A stretch of 51,000 nucleotides of DNA from Planctomycetota bacterium (GTDB lineage Bacteria > Planctomycetota > UBA1135 > GCA-002686595), in contig JADYYP010000052.1 of assembly GCA_020853575.1 (NCBI GenBank), positions 1 to 51,000 of the forward strand, given 5' to 3'. A model generated the notes under the pieces. The model saw only the letters and a program-made list of their open reading frames with translations. It was not told where the DNA came from and ran no database searches. This document shows positions 10,405-18,454 of this stretch, piece by piece. How positions within the stretch are numbered: the stretch's first letter is position 1; every line of letters begins with the position of its first letter. Made by a program: the position numbers and the translations under genes.

Positions 10405-11652
10405 ATGAGCTCGTACCTGACGCACCTCGAGTCCGCTTGGGACGGCTCGCGCCACGATTTCCGCAGCGCCCAGACGATCCACGCCGGTCGACCGTTGCTC
10501 GCGCGCTACGACCTCGAGCGCATCGCGCGCGAGGTCGAGCGCGACTCGACGTACTTCAACGCCGGCTGCATGTGGAGCTTCCGCGACCTGCTGCCCGTCC
10601 AGGACGACTCCAACATCGTGTCCTTCGGCGAGCTCGCCACGCCGACCATCCAGCTCGGGCGACTGGGCGAGGAGCTCGGGCTCGAGCACTTGTTCGTCAA
10701 GGACGAGTCGCGCCTGCCGACGGGCTCGTTCAAGTCGCGCGGCATGAGCGTGGCGCTGAGCCGGGCGCGCGAGCTCGGTCTCAAGCGCGTCGCCGTGCCG
10801 ACCGCGGGCAATGCCGGCGGGGCGCTGGCGGCCTACGCGGCGAAGGCCGGCCTCGAAGCTTGGGTGTTCATGCCCAGCGACACGCCCGAGGTCAATCGCC
10901 TCGAATGCCAGCTGTACGGCGCGCGCGTGGTGTTGGTCGAAGGCTTGATCGGCGATTGTGGAGCGGCGCTGCGCGAAGGCCAGCGGCAGTTCCAGTGGTT
11001 CGACATGTCCACCTTGCGCGAGCCCTATCGGCTCGAGGGCAAGAAGACCATGGGGCTGGAATTGGCGCAGCACTTCGGCTGGCGCTTCCCCGAGGTGATC
11101 TTGTATCCCGCGGGCGGTGGCACGGGATTGATCGGACTGTGGAAGGCCTACGAGGAGCTGTGCGGCGTCGGTTGGCTCGAGGACCGCAGGCCACCGCGGC
11201 TCTACGCCTGCCAGGCGGAAGGCTGCGCGCCGATCGCGCGCGCCTTCGAGCGCGGAGAGCGCACCGCCGAGCCCGTTGCCGACGCACACACGCTCGCCAG
11301 CGGCATTCGAGTGCCCAGCGCGATCGGCGACTTCATGATGCTCGACGCGCTGCGCGCCAGCGGAGGAGCGGCGCTGGCCGTGCCGGAGTCCTCGATCCGC
11401 GACTGGATGGCGCGCGTCGCGGCCAGCGACGGCGTCGCGATTTGCCCGGAAACGGCGGTGTGTTTCGAGGCGCTGGTGCGCTTGGTCGCGTCCGGTCGCA
11501 TCGCGCGAGATGAGGAAATCGTCATCTTCAACACGGGAGCCGCCTACAAGTACGTCGAGGCCTTGCGCGTCGCGACCGGGGAGCCCGTGGCGCGCATCGA
11601 TCCGCGGCGTGCGATCGACTGGAATCCGATCCGCAGTAGGATCGGTGTGTGA
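10405..11652 (+). CDS. thrC: threonine synthase
   Basis: 415 residues. This PLP-dependent, fold-type II enzyme converts O-phosphohomoserine to threonine. The PLP lysine is in LPTGSFKSRG (the TGSFK motif); AGNAGGALAAYAAKAG and the phosphate-binding PAGGGTGLIGLW are both clear. The N-terminus reads SSYLTHLE...PLLARYDLE, which aligns with class II threonine synthases; those normally carry a CxxCG...CxCG zinc-ribbon-like segment there, which is absent here. The ATG at 10405 was chosen by this alignment; ATG 10357 and TTG 10324 lie upstream. Its stop overlaps the next gene by four bases (GTGA). Confidence 0.92.
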   Translation: MSSYLTHLESAWDGSRHDFRSAQTIHAGRPLLARYDLERIAREVERDSTYFNAGCMWSFRDLLPVQDDSNIVSFGELATPTIQLGRLGEELGLEHLFVKDESRLPTGSFKSRGMSVALSRARELGLKRVAVPTAGNAGGALAAYAAKAGLEAWVFMPSDTPEVNRLECQLYGARVVLVEGLIGDCGAALREGQRQFQWFDMSTLREPYRLEGKKTMGLELAQHFGWRFPEVILYPAGGGTGLIGLWKAYEELCGVGWLEDRRPPRLYACQAEGCAPIARAFERGERTAEPVADAHTLASGIRVPSAIGDFMMLDALRASGGAALAVPESSIRDWMARVAASDGVAICPETAVCFEALVRLVASGRIARDEEIVIFNTGAAYKYVEALRVATGEPVARIDPRRAIDWNPIRSRIGV

Positions 11653-13169
11653 GCTCGCGCACCCGCCGCAACGTCGTCGCTTCCGTGCTGGCACTGGCCG
11701 CGCTGCTCGTCGGCGGCGAAGTCGCGTGGCGTTGGTTGCTGTTCTCGCCCTCCGCCGACGGTCTCGCGCTGGCCGCGTGGGTGCGCCGCCCCGAGCTCTA
11801 CGGTTCCGCGCGCGACTCGGACTTGCATTGGGAGCTGCGCGCTCGACTCGCGCAGCGCGACGCGTGGCACGCGCCGGAGCCGCCGCACGACGAGTGGCTG
11901 GGTTGGACCAGCGAGCGCTTCGAACCGGGGAGCTATGAACATCGCGACGAGCGCTCGCTCGGCGCTCGCCGGCCACTGCTGTTCCTGGGCAACGCGTTCA
12001 CGCAGTGCGCGACCGAGGACTCGGACTGCTATCAGGGCCTGCTCGAGGAGACGCCCTTCGCGCCGGGCTTCGCTCTCTTGAACTACGGCGTCCGTGGCTA
12101 CGGGCTCGATCAAACGGCGCTGCTCTTGGACAAGTTGCTCGAGCGCGAACGCCAGCGCGACGACGATCCGATCTACTTGATCGGCGTGCTGGTCGACGAC
12201 GACCTCGACCGCTGCGCGCTGAGCATGCGCACGCGGCCCAAGCCGCGTCTGGAGCTGCGCGGTGGGCGCGCCGAGCGCGTTCCAGGGCGCGTTCCGACGC
12301 TCGCCGAGTTCCTGGCCGACTCTCCTGTGTGGCGTTCGTGGATGTTCGCGGCGCTCTCCGGCGTGACTCGCGTGGACCAGGACGCCGCGGTGCGCGAGCT
12401 CGCGCGCGCGACGCTGTCGGGCATGCTCGATCGGCTGCAAGCCGCCGGCGTTCCCCACATGTTCGTGCTGTACTACGCGAGCGTGGAGTCGGTCCTCGAT
12501 CCGGCGCGCACCGGCTGGCGCGACGCGCTGCTGCGCGAGGTCTTGGACGCGCGCGCGACGCCGTTCGTCGACCTCGCGCTCGAGATGCGCGAGCAGGCGC
12601 AGGGCGATCCCGACGTCGTGGCGCAGTGGTTTGGCGGACACCCGCAGTACGAGGGCTATTACAACCCCGGCGGCAACCGCGTGGTCTTCGCGAGCTTGCT
12701 CGAAGCTCTGTGTGAGCAACTCGAGCTGCGCGGCCCGCAGCCCTTGCCGAGCGTGGAGCACATGACCCGCGTCGACTCTCCGGGCGGTCCGGCGTTCGCA
12801 CGCTACCGCGTCGGGTTGCAGGAACCGTTCAGCGATCCCGCGGACGCGCGGCGCCTGATGGTGCGCGTACACAGCGAGGGCCCGACCTCGGTCCATTACG
12901 AGTTGCGCGGCCTGGTGCGGGAGTTCCGCGCGCGCGTCCGGATCGTGTCCCACGACGCCTCGGCGGAGGGCAGCATCGGCGTGCAGTTGGTCGCCGACGG
13001 CGTCCAGCTGGCGAGCCTGGTGGTGCGCGACGGCGAGCCGCCGCGCGAGGTGCAGGTCGATCTCAGCGGTCGTTCCACGCTCGAGCTCCGTTGCGACGAC
13101 GCCGGGGACGGAGTGCGCGGCGATCGGGCCGTGTTCGCGTCGCCCGAGTTCGTGCTCGTCGAGCACTGA
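11649..13169 (+). CDS. SGNH-fold protein with degenerate active site and NPCBM-like domain
   Basis: 506 residues, GTG start overlapping the thrC stop. Residues 9-23 form a signal anchor. Residues 108-360 read like the SGNH/AlgX-type family: LLFLGNAFTQCATEDSDCYQ then NYGVRGYGLDQ, where homologues have GDSFT...E...YP..L and N.GVPGYGTDQ. Block I is GNA (114-116) instead of GDS, and block V reads EGYYNPGGN (335-343) where a D-x-H is expected, so all catalytic residues appear lost. Residues 375-505 resemble an NPCBM-type beta-sandwich (QLVADGVQLASLVV...VDLSG...LELRCDDAGDG). It is probably membrane-anchored and outward-facing, perhaps a binding protein for acylated glycans. Confidence 0.7.
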   Translation: MSSRTRRNVVASVLALAALLVGGEVAWRWLLFSPSADGLALAAWVRRPELYGSARDSDLHWELRARLAQRDAWHAPEPPHDEWLGWTSERFEPGSYEHRDERSLGARRPLLFLGNAFTQCATEDSDCYQGLLEETPFAPGFALLNYGVRGYGLDQTALLLDKLLERERQRDDDPIYLIGVLVDDDLDRCALSMRTRPKPRLELRGGRAERVPGRVPTLAEFLADSPVWRSWMFAALSGVTRVDQDAAVRELARATLSGMLDRLQAAGVPHMFVLYYASVESVLDPARTGWRDALLREVLDARATPFVDLALEMREQAQGDPDVVAQWFGGHPQYEGYYNPGGNRVVFASLLEALCEQLELRGPQPLPSVEHMTRVDSPGGPAFARYRVGLQEPFSDPADARRLMVRVHSEGPTSVHYELRGLVREFRARVRIVSHDASAEGSIGVQLVADGVQLASLVVRDGEPPREVQVDLSGRSTLELRCDDAGDGVRGDRAVFASPEFVLVEH

Positions 13170-13281
13170 ATCGTCCCGGCGCTGCCCTCGCTTTCGCAGG
13201 CTCGGTCCGTAGAATCCGGCGCCGCTGCGACGGATCGCGTCGATCGCGTCCAGCGCTGTCCCAGTTCGCCCAGGAGTCGTC

Positions 13282-13941
13282 ATGTCCGACGTCGCAGGGT
13301 CCCACGACGACCGTCCGCACGCGCGCGACGGTGTCTTGACGCGCCGCTCGTTCTTCAAGGGCGCGGGTGTCGTCGCAGCAGGCGGTTTGGTCGGCGAGGC
13401 CGTGCATGCTGCCGCGCATTCGATGAGCCTCGAGCCCGTGCGTCTCTCGGGCGAGGTCGAGATCGAGCTCTCGATCAACGGAGCGTTGCAGAAGCTCAAG
13501 GTCGAGCCGCGCACCACGCTGCTCAACGCGCTGCGCAACCACTGCAACCCGCCGCTCACCGGAGCGAAGCTCGTGTGCGACCGCGGGTCGTGCGGCGCCT
13601 GCACGGTGCACCTCGACGGACAGCCGGTGTACTCCTGCATGACACTCGCGGTGGCCTGCGTCGGACGCGCGGTCACGACCATCGAGGGGCTCGGCGCGCC
13701 CGGGCAGCTGAACGAAGTCCAGCAGGCCTTCTGCGAGCACGACGCCTCGATGTGTGGCTTCTGCACCCCGGGTTTCGTGATGTCGATCAGCGCCTGCCTC
13801 GAGCGCAAGCCGGACGCGACGCTGGACGAGATCAAGCACGCCTGCGCGGGCAATCTGTGCCGCTGCGGCACGTATCCGCACGTGTTCGACGCCGCGTTGT
13901 CCGCGGGTCGCGCGCTGCGCGCCAAGGGAGGCAAGCGATGA
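13282..13941 (+). CDS. Tat-exported [2Fe-2S] subunit of a molybdenum hydroxylase (PaoA/YagT-like)
   Basis: 219 residues. It begins with a twin-arginine signal (TRRSFFKGAG, residues 20-29). The plant-type ferredoxin domain binds one cluster with Cys99, 104, 107 and 119 (CDRGSCGAC...C). The all-helical domain binds the second with Cys158, 161, 193 and 195 (CGFC...CRC). It passes electrons from the Mo site to FAD. A Tat signal on this subunit is the arrangement of E. coli periplasmic aldehyde oxidoreductase PaoABC, in which the other subunits are carried across with it. AGGAG precedes the ATG, and the stop overlaps the next gene (ATGA). Confidence 0.93.
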   Translation: MSDVAGSHDDRPHARDGVLTRRSFFKGAGVVAAGGLVGEAVHAAAHSMSLEPVRLSGEVEIELSINGALQKLKVEPRTTLLNALRNHCNPPLTGAKLVCDRGSCGACTVHLDGQPVYSCMTLAVACVGRAVTTIEGLGAPGQLNEVQQAFCEHDASMCGFCTPGFVMSISACLERKPDATLDEIKHACAGNLCRCGTYPHVFDAALSAGRALRAKGGKR

Positions 13942-16187
13942 CGCGCGAACTGCTCCAGGACAAGCCGCCGCGCGAACCCGCTCCCGGCAAGAAGTGGATC
14001 CGGGTGACGAAGGTCGTCAACGGCATCGATTCGGAGGTCTGGGAGGAAGTCGACGACGTGCAGGGACCGGAGTGGGGGCCGCGGGACAAGCTGCGCTTGG
14101 TCTCGCGCGCCATCCCGCGCGTCGACGGCCCCGAGAAAGTCACGGGCCGCGCGCAGTTCAGCCACGACGTGCGCTTGCCCGGGATGCTGTACGCCAAGGT
14201 CCTGCGCTGTCCGCGACCGTGCGCCAAGGTGCGCCTCGACCTCGACGCCGCGCGCAGATTGAAGGGCGTGGTCGGCGTGGTCGAGCTCGGAGTCGACGAG
14301 GTCAAGTGGCTCGGACGACCGATCGCGGCCGTCGCCGCGGAAACTCCGGAGCTGGCCGAGGACGGGCTGCGCGCGATCGTCGCGAGCTACGAGGATCAGC
14401 CGTTCGCAGTGACGCCCGCGCGCGCTCAGGTCGACGGCGCGCCGCTGGTGAACTCCAAGGGCAACTTGCGCGGCCTCTCGCGCAACACCGACACCAGCGA
14501 GGTCGACGCAGCGCTCGCCAAGGCCGAGGTCAAGGTCAAGGGCACGTGGCGCGTGCCGGTGCAGCACCACGCTTCGCTCGAGACGCACGGCATCGTGGTC
14601 GACTACCGCGGCGGAGACGAGGCGACGGTGTACGCCTCGACGCAGGGCACCTTCACCATTCCCGGCGACGCCGCCGGGAGGCTCGGGCTCAAGCCCAACC
14701 AAGTGACTGCCGTGGTCGAGCACATGGGCGGCGGATTCGGCTCGAAATTCGGCATCGGCATCGAGGGCCAGGCGGCGTGCCTGTTGGCCAAGGAGACCAA
14801 GCGCCCCGTGCACCTGTTGTTCGACCGCGCGAGCGAGTTCCACGCCGCGGGCAATCGCTCCGGTGGCGAGCACGAGCTCGAGGCCGGCGTCTCGCGAGCC
14901 GGCGAGCTCACCGCGTTCAAGGCGCGCGTGACGCGCGACGGAGGAATCAGCGACGGAGCCGGTCAGCCTCAGCCCTACATCTACGCGCCCAAGGTCGCCT
15001 TCGCCGAGCAGCGCTGCGTCCACACCAATCTCGACGGTCACCGCGCGATGCGCGCCCCTGGCCATCCGCAGGCCTCGTTCGCCATGGAAGGGCTGATGGA
15101 CGAGGCGGCCTACGCGATCGGCATGGACCTGGTCGAGTTCCGCAAGCGCAATTTGCCCGAGGGCAAGCGCGAGCTGTACGCGCGGCAACTCGACAAGTGC
15201 GCCGAGCTGATCGGCTGGGCGGCGCACGCGCACCGCTCGAAATGGGACGCATCGAACGCGGAGCTCAAGACCGGCATCGGTTTCGGGCTCGCGCGTTGGG
15301 GCGGCGGTGGCGGCAAGGACTGCCGCGTCGAGGTGCGCATCGCCAGCGACGGCTCGGTCGAAGTGCTCTCCGGCACTCAGGATCTCGGCACGGGCACGCG
15401 CACCTACTGCGCCAGCATCGTGGCCGAGGAGCTCGGGCTCGAGCTCGGCCAGGTGCGCGCCCGCATCGGTCGCTCGACCTTCGGCAACGCCAACCCGTCC
15501 GGTGGAAGCACGACCGCGGCCTCGCTCGCGCCGGCGGTCAAGCACGCGGCGTGGAACGCCAAGCGCGCGCTGTTCGACAAGCTCGCCGAGCTCTTGGGCG
15601 GCGAAGCGAGGAACTTCGCCTGCGGTGGCAACCTGATCTACGACGCGACCGACAAGACGCGCCACATCGGCTGGAAGGACGCGTGCGCGGCGCTCGGGCC
15701 CAACGGGCTCGCGGCGCAAGGCGAATGGCAGAGCCACCTCGCCGCCAACGACATCGGCGGCGCCCAGGCCGCCAAGGTGCAGGTCGACACCACGACCGGC
15801 GAGGTCAAGGTGCTCGAGATGGTGGCCGTGCAGAACTGCGGCCTGGTGCTGAACGAGCTCACCGCGCGCAGCCAACTCAACGGCGGGATGGTGCAGGCCT
15901 TGTCCTACGGCTTGTTCGAGGAGCGCGTGGTCGATCCCGACCTCGGACTGTTCCTCAACGCCAATTTCGAGGACTACAAGCTCGCGGGTTGCAAGGACAT
16001 CCCCAAGATGCTCGCGGTGTTCGAGGACGATCCGCGCGGCGTGATCGGCATGGCCGAAGCGGCCGTGATTCCCGGGCACTCCGCGATCGCCAACGCCGTG
16101 CGCAATGCCTGCGGCGTGCGCGTCTACGAGATGCCGCTGACGTGCGACAAGATCCTGAACGGCCTGATCGCCTTGAAGAAAGCCTGA
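13938..16187 (+). CDS. molybdopterin-binding catalytic subunit, xanthine dehydrogenase/aldehyde oxidoreductase family
   Basis: 749 residues. After a 60-residue N-terminal region come the Mo-cofactor motifs: EHMGGGFGSKFG (about residue 262), AMRAPGHPQASFAMEGLMDEAAYAIGMD, TQDLGTGTRTYCASIVAEELGL, PSGGSTTAAS, and near the C-terminus GMAEAAVIPG with the expected catalytic glutamate. It should hydroxylate an aldehyde or N-heterocycle at a Mo-sulfido centre. Substrate residues cannot be assigned. There is no signal peptide of its own, so export would ride on the Tat-tagged Fe-S subunit. GGGAGG precedes the ATG, and the ATGA overlap couples it to the Fe-S gene. Gene order is Fe-S, Mo, FAD; in pao it is Fe-S, FAD, Mo. 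Confidence 0.93.
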   Translation: MTRELLQDKPPREPAPGKKWIRVTKVVNGIDSEVWEEVDDVQGPEWGPRDKLRLVSRAIPRVDGPEKVTGRAQFSHDVRLPGMLYAKVLRCPRPCAKVRLDLDAARRLKGVVGVVELGVDEVKWLGRPIAAVAAETPELAEDGLRAIVASYEDQPFAVTPARAQVDGAPLVNSKGNLRGLSRNTDTSEVDAALAKAEVKVKGTWRVPVQHHASLETHGIVVDYRGGDEATVYASTQGTFTIPGDAAGRLGLKPNQVTAVVEHMGGGFGSKFGIGIEGQAACLLAKETKRPVHLLFDRASEFHAAGNRSGGEHELEAGVSRAGELTAFKARVTRDGGISDGAGQPQPYIYAPKVAFAEQRCVHTNLDGHRAMRAPGHPQASFAMEGLMDEAAYAIGMDLVEFRKRNLPEGKRELYARQLDKCAELIGWAAHAHRSKWDASNAELKTGIGFGLARWGGGGGKDCRVEVRIASDGSVEVLSGTQDLGTGTRTYCASIVAEELGLELGQVRARIGRSTFGNANPSGGSTTAASLAPAVKHAAWNAKRALFDKLAELLGGEARNFACGGNLIYDATDKTRHIGWKDACAALGPNGLAAQGEWQSHLAANDIGGAQAAKVQVDTTTGEVKVLEMVAVQNCGLVLNELTARSQLNGGMVQALSYGLFEERVVDPDLGLFLNANFEDYKLAGCKDIPKMLAVFEDDPRGVIGMAEAAVIPGHSAIANAVRNACGVRVYEMPLTCDKILNGLIALKKA

Positions 16188-16200
16188 GGAGCACGCGACG

Positions 16201-17193
16201 ATGAGAGCCTTCGATTGGATCCAGCCCAAGACGCTCGACCAGGTGCTCGAGCTCCTGCCCGGGCCGCGCGACACCAAGCAGCGCGACCGTGTCAAGTTGC
16301 TCGCCGGCGGACAGGACTTGCTCGGTGAGCTGAAGGAGTACCTGGTGCAGCCCGAGCAGGTCGTCGACCTCAAGTCGCTGCCTGGACTGGCCGCGCTCGA
16401 GTTCGCGGCCGACGGCGGAATCACGATCTCCGCGCTGGTGACATTGGCGGCGCTGGAGAGCTCGGCGGAGTTACGCACGCGCTCGCCCATGATCGCCGAG
16501 GCCGCCGGATCCGTGGCCTCGGTGCAGATCCGCAACCAGGGCACCGTCGGAGGCAATCTGTGCCAGCGGCCGCGCTGCTGGTACTACCGCCGCGAGCAGG
16601 CGCTGTGCATCAAGAAGGGCGGCGCCGAGTGTTTCGCCTACGGTGGCCTGAACAAGTACAACGCGATCCTCGGCGGGGGGCCGTCGTACATCGTGCACCC
16701 CAGTGATCTGGCTCCGGCGCTGGTCGCCGCCGGAGCGAGCGCGGTGATCCGCGGGAAGAAGGGCGAGCGCCGCATCGAGCTCGAGCGCTTCTTCACCTTG
16801 CCCAGCGAGGGCAGCGTCCTGCGCGAGAACGTGCTGGCGCCCGACGAACTGCTGCTGCGAGTGGAGGTTCCACCACAGACCGGCTGGCGCAGCACCTACC
16901 TGAAGTTCCGCGAGCGCTCGAGCTACGACTTCGCGCTTTCCGCGGTGGCCTTGGCGCTGAAGCTCGATGGGGGCACGGTGCGCGAGGCGCGCATCGTGCT
17001 CGGCGGCGTGGCGCCCATCCCGTGGCGTGCCGACAAGGCCGAGGCGGCGTTGGTCGGCAAGAAGATCGACGACGCGAGCTGCAAGCAGGCCGCGGAGCTG
17101 GCGCTGGTTGGCGCGGAAGCACTGCAGTACAACGGCTACAAGATCCCGTTGACGCAAGCCCTGATCACCAAAGCCCTGCGCAAGCTCAGCTAG
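16201..17193 (+). CDS. FAD-binding subunit of the molybdenum hydroxylase, with likely extra [4Fe-4S] cluster
   Basis: 330 residues of the CO-dehydrogenase-flavoprotein type. LLAGGQDLLGELKE contacts FAD phosphate, and VASVQIRNQGTVGGNLCQRP is the TIGGN-type FAD motif. Between the two halves is an insert with Cys121, 126, 136 and 144 (NLCQRPRCWYYRREQALC...C). In PaoB and in the beta subunit of 4-hydroxybenzoyl-CoA reductase, a similar four-cysteine insert holds a [4Fe-4S] cluster, so the same is inferred here. TGAGGAG precedes the ATG, 13 bases after the Mo subunit stop. Confidence 0.92.
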   Translation: MRAFDWIQPKTLDQVLELLPGPRDTKQRDRVKLLAGGQDLLGELKEYLVQPEQVVDLKSLPGLAALEFAADGGITISALVTLAALESSAELRTRSPMIAEAAGSVASVQIRNQGTVGGNLCQRPRCWYYRREQALCIKKGGAECFAYGGLNKYNAILGGGPSYIVHPSDLAPALVAAGASAVIRGKKGERRIELERFFTLPSEGSVLRENVLAPDELLLRVEVPPQTGWRSTYLKFRERSSYDFALSAVALALKLDGGTVREARIVLGGVAPIPWRADKAEAALVGKKIDDASCKQAAELALVGAEALQYNGYKIPLTQALITKALRKLS

Positions 17194-17204
17194 AGGAGTC
17201 GACC

Positions 17205-17429
17205 ATGGCCCGCCCCGACAGCCCGATCTGTGCCGAACTGCGCAGCAAGAAGTACTTCTTCCTGGAGCGCGCGCCGATGAGCGCAGCCGAGATACTCGAC
17301 AACGCCAACGATTGCTGGTGCAACAAGACCTGCGATCGACTCGGCCCCGACGGCGAACAGGTGCACCCCGACGCATGTCGCTCCGAGCGCGCGTGTTTCC
17401 GCTCGATCTTCACGGTCCCGACCCCCTGA
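17205..17429 (+). CDS. small cysteine-rich protein of the Mo-hydroxylase operon
   Basis: 74 residues, not recognised. It has six cysteines at 9, 37, 39, 43, 58 and 64, in a C-x-C-x3-C plus C-x5-C layout (CWCNKTC, then CRSERAC). There is no signal peptide or membrane segment. A strong AGAGGAG overlaps the stop of the FAD subunit gene and sits six bases before the ATG, so it is clearly an operon member. The cysteine spacing would suit a metal or Fe-S site, or redox disulfides. Possible roles, all inference, are cluster or cofactor delivery, or an electron carrier. Confidence 0.75.
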   Translation: MARPDSPICAELRSKKYFFLERAPMSAAEILDNANDCWCNKTCDRLGPDGEQVHPDACRSERACFRSIFTVPTP

Positions 17430-17436
17430 GATCACC

Positions 17437-18186
17437 ATGAAAGCAGTGCTCACCCTGGCGATCGTCAGCGCTCTCGTGGGGGCCAAGTACTACTTCGGTG
17501 GCGGCTGCTGCGGGATGAGCTGTCCGGAGGCCGACTGCGCGCCCAGCGGGACATTCGTGGAAGCGCGCACGGCGAGCGTGTTCGCCGGCGCGTGCCACTA
17601 CAACAGCGAGCTGGTCACGGCCGGACGCGAGGCGTTGCTGGCTTGGAGCTTCGACGGCGGGCGCATCGACGGTGCGTCGCTCGCGAACGTGGACGTCGTC
17701 GCGGCCATCGCGGGCGCCGACAATCTCGCGCAGAGCGGCGCTCGCCGCAGCGTGATCTACGTCGACCGCGACGCCGACGAACGCGCGCGCGCGGCAGCCG
17801 TGGAGTACGTGCGCGCGAACTGTGCGCACATGCTGGGCACGGTGATCGCGATCGAGAGCACCGATGTCGATGCTCGCATCGACGCCGACCACTACGCGGT
17901 GCACGTCGGGGACGTGATCGAGCTCGAAGGCAGCGGCATGCCCGATCGCGCCTGCTGCTCCATGCCTTTCAATGTGTGGTATGAGCCCGCCGTCGCGCTC
18001 GAGGGCAAGCTGGTCGGCAACAGCGCGCGCTTCGAGTGGCGTGAGGCGCGTCTCGCGCAACCATTCGAGCGCTTGGATCAGAACGATGCGTTCTTCGGGA
18101 GCTTCGGCGGAGCGAAGGCGTGCGCTGGCGCGGCGCCATGCGAGGCCAGCGACGCGGTGAACCGCGATGTGAGCGCCCGGCCCTAG
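17437..18186 (+). CDS. exported DUF1326-like protein
   Basis: 249 residues with a short hydrophobic N-terminus (about 1-20), followed at once by a cysteine cluster, GGGCCGMSCPEADC. The main part reads EARTASVFAGACHYNSELVTAGREALLAWSFDGGRIDGASL, the hallmark of the longer DUF1326 proteins, and later MPDRACCSMPFNVWYEP. The function of the family is unknown. It starts eight bases after the small cysteine-rich gene, the last member of the five-gene operon. If exported, it would share the periplasm with the hydroxylase. Its CC pairs could bind metal or form disulfides. Transcription probably ends in the hairpin-rich region that follows. Confidence 0.8.
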   Translation: MKAVLTLAIVSALVGAKYYFGGGCCGMSCPEADCAPSGTFVEARTASVFAGACHYNSELVTAGREALLAWSFDGGRIDGASLANVDVVAAIAGADNLAQSGARRSVIYVDRDADERARAAAVEYVRANCAHMLGTVIAIESTDVDARIDADHYAVHVGDVIELEGSGMPDRACCSMPFNVWYEPAVALEGKLVGNSARFEWREARLAQPFERLDQNDAFFGSFGGAKACAGAAPCEASDAVNRDVSARP

Positions 18187-18196
18187 CCGCGCCACC

Positions 18197-18364
18197 AGCT
18201 CTCCCCCCCAAGCTCTTGAAGCGTGACTCGGCCGCGTTGCGCTGCCGAGCTTCGGCGACGCGCAGTGCCGTCTCTGGAGAGGAATCCACGCTGCGCGCGG
18301 CTGATTCCGCGGGCGCTTCGGCGCCAAGCCGCCGATGAGCGCGCTGATTCCAGGGGGGAGAGCT
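18197..18364. repeat. widely spaced 12-bp inverted repeat with internal UUCG hairpin, between convergent operons
   Basis: AGCTCTCCCCCC (18197-18208) is the exact reverse complement of GGGGGGAGAGCT (18353-18364). Inside lie GGCGC-TTCG-GCGCC (18312-18325) and two copies of CTGATTCC (18301, 18345). Just outside is another stem, CCGCTCC/GGGGCGG around 18369-18385. The 268-base gap holds no gene. No target-site duplication flanks the arms, so transcription end or an old element remnant are both possible. Confidence 0.5.
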
Positions 18365-18454
18365 CGCGCCGCTCCCGAGGGGCGGTGGGGCAGCGACGAG
18401 GAGCGAATCCGCGGCGCCGTGCCTGGCGCGAACCCGTGGCTCCGCTCGACGACG

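Noticed and set aside
11544..16556. Very long open frame (about 1670 codons) on the minus strand across thrC and the Mo hydroxylase genes
   Set aside because: It is antisense to clearly coding genes with strong family motifs. The translation is low-complexity and Arg/Ala/His-rich, as expected for shadow frames in GC-rich DNA.
18197..18364. Miniature transposable element (MITE) bounded by the 12-bp inverted repeat
   Set aside because: No target-site duplication next to the arms and no second copy in the window.
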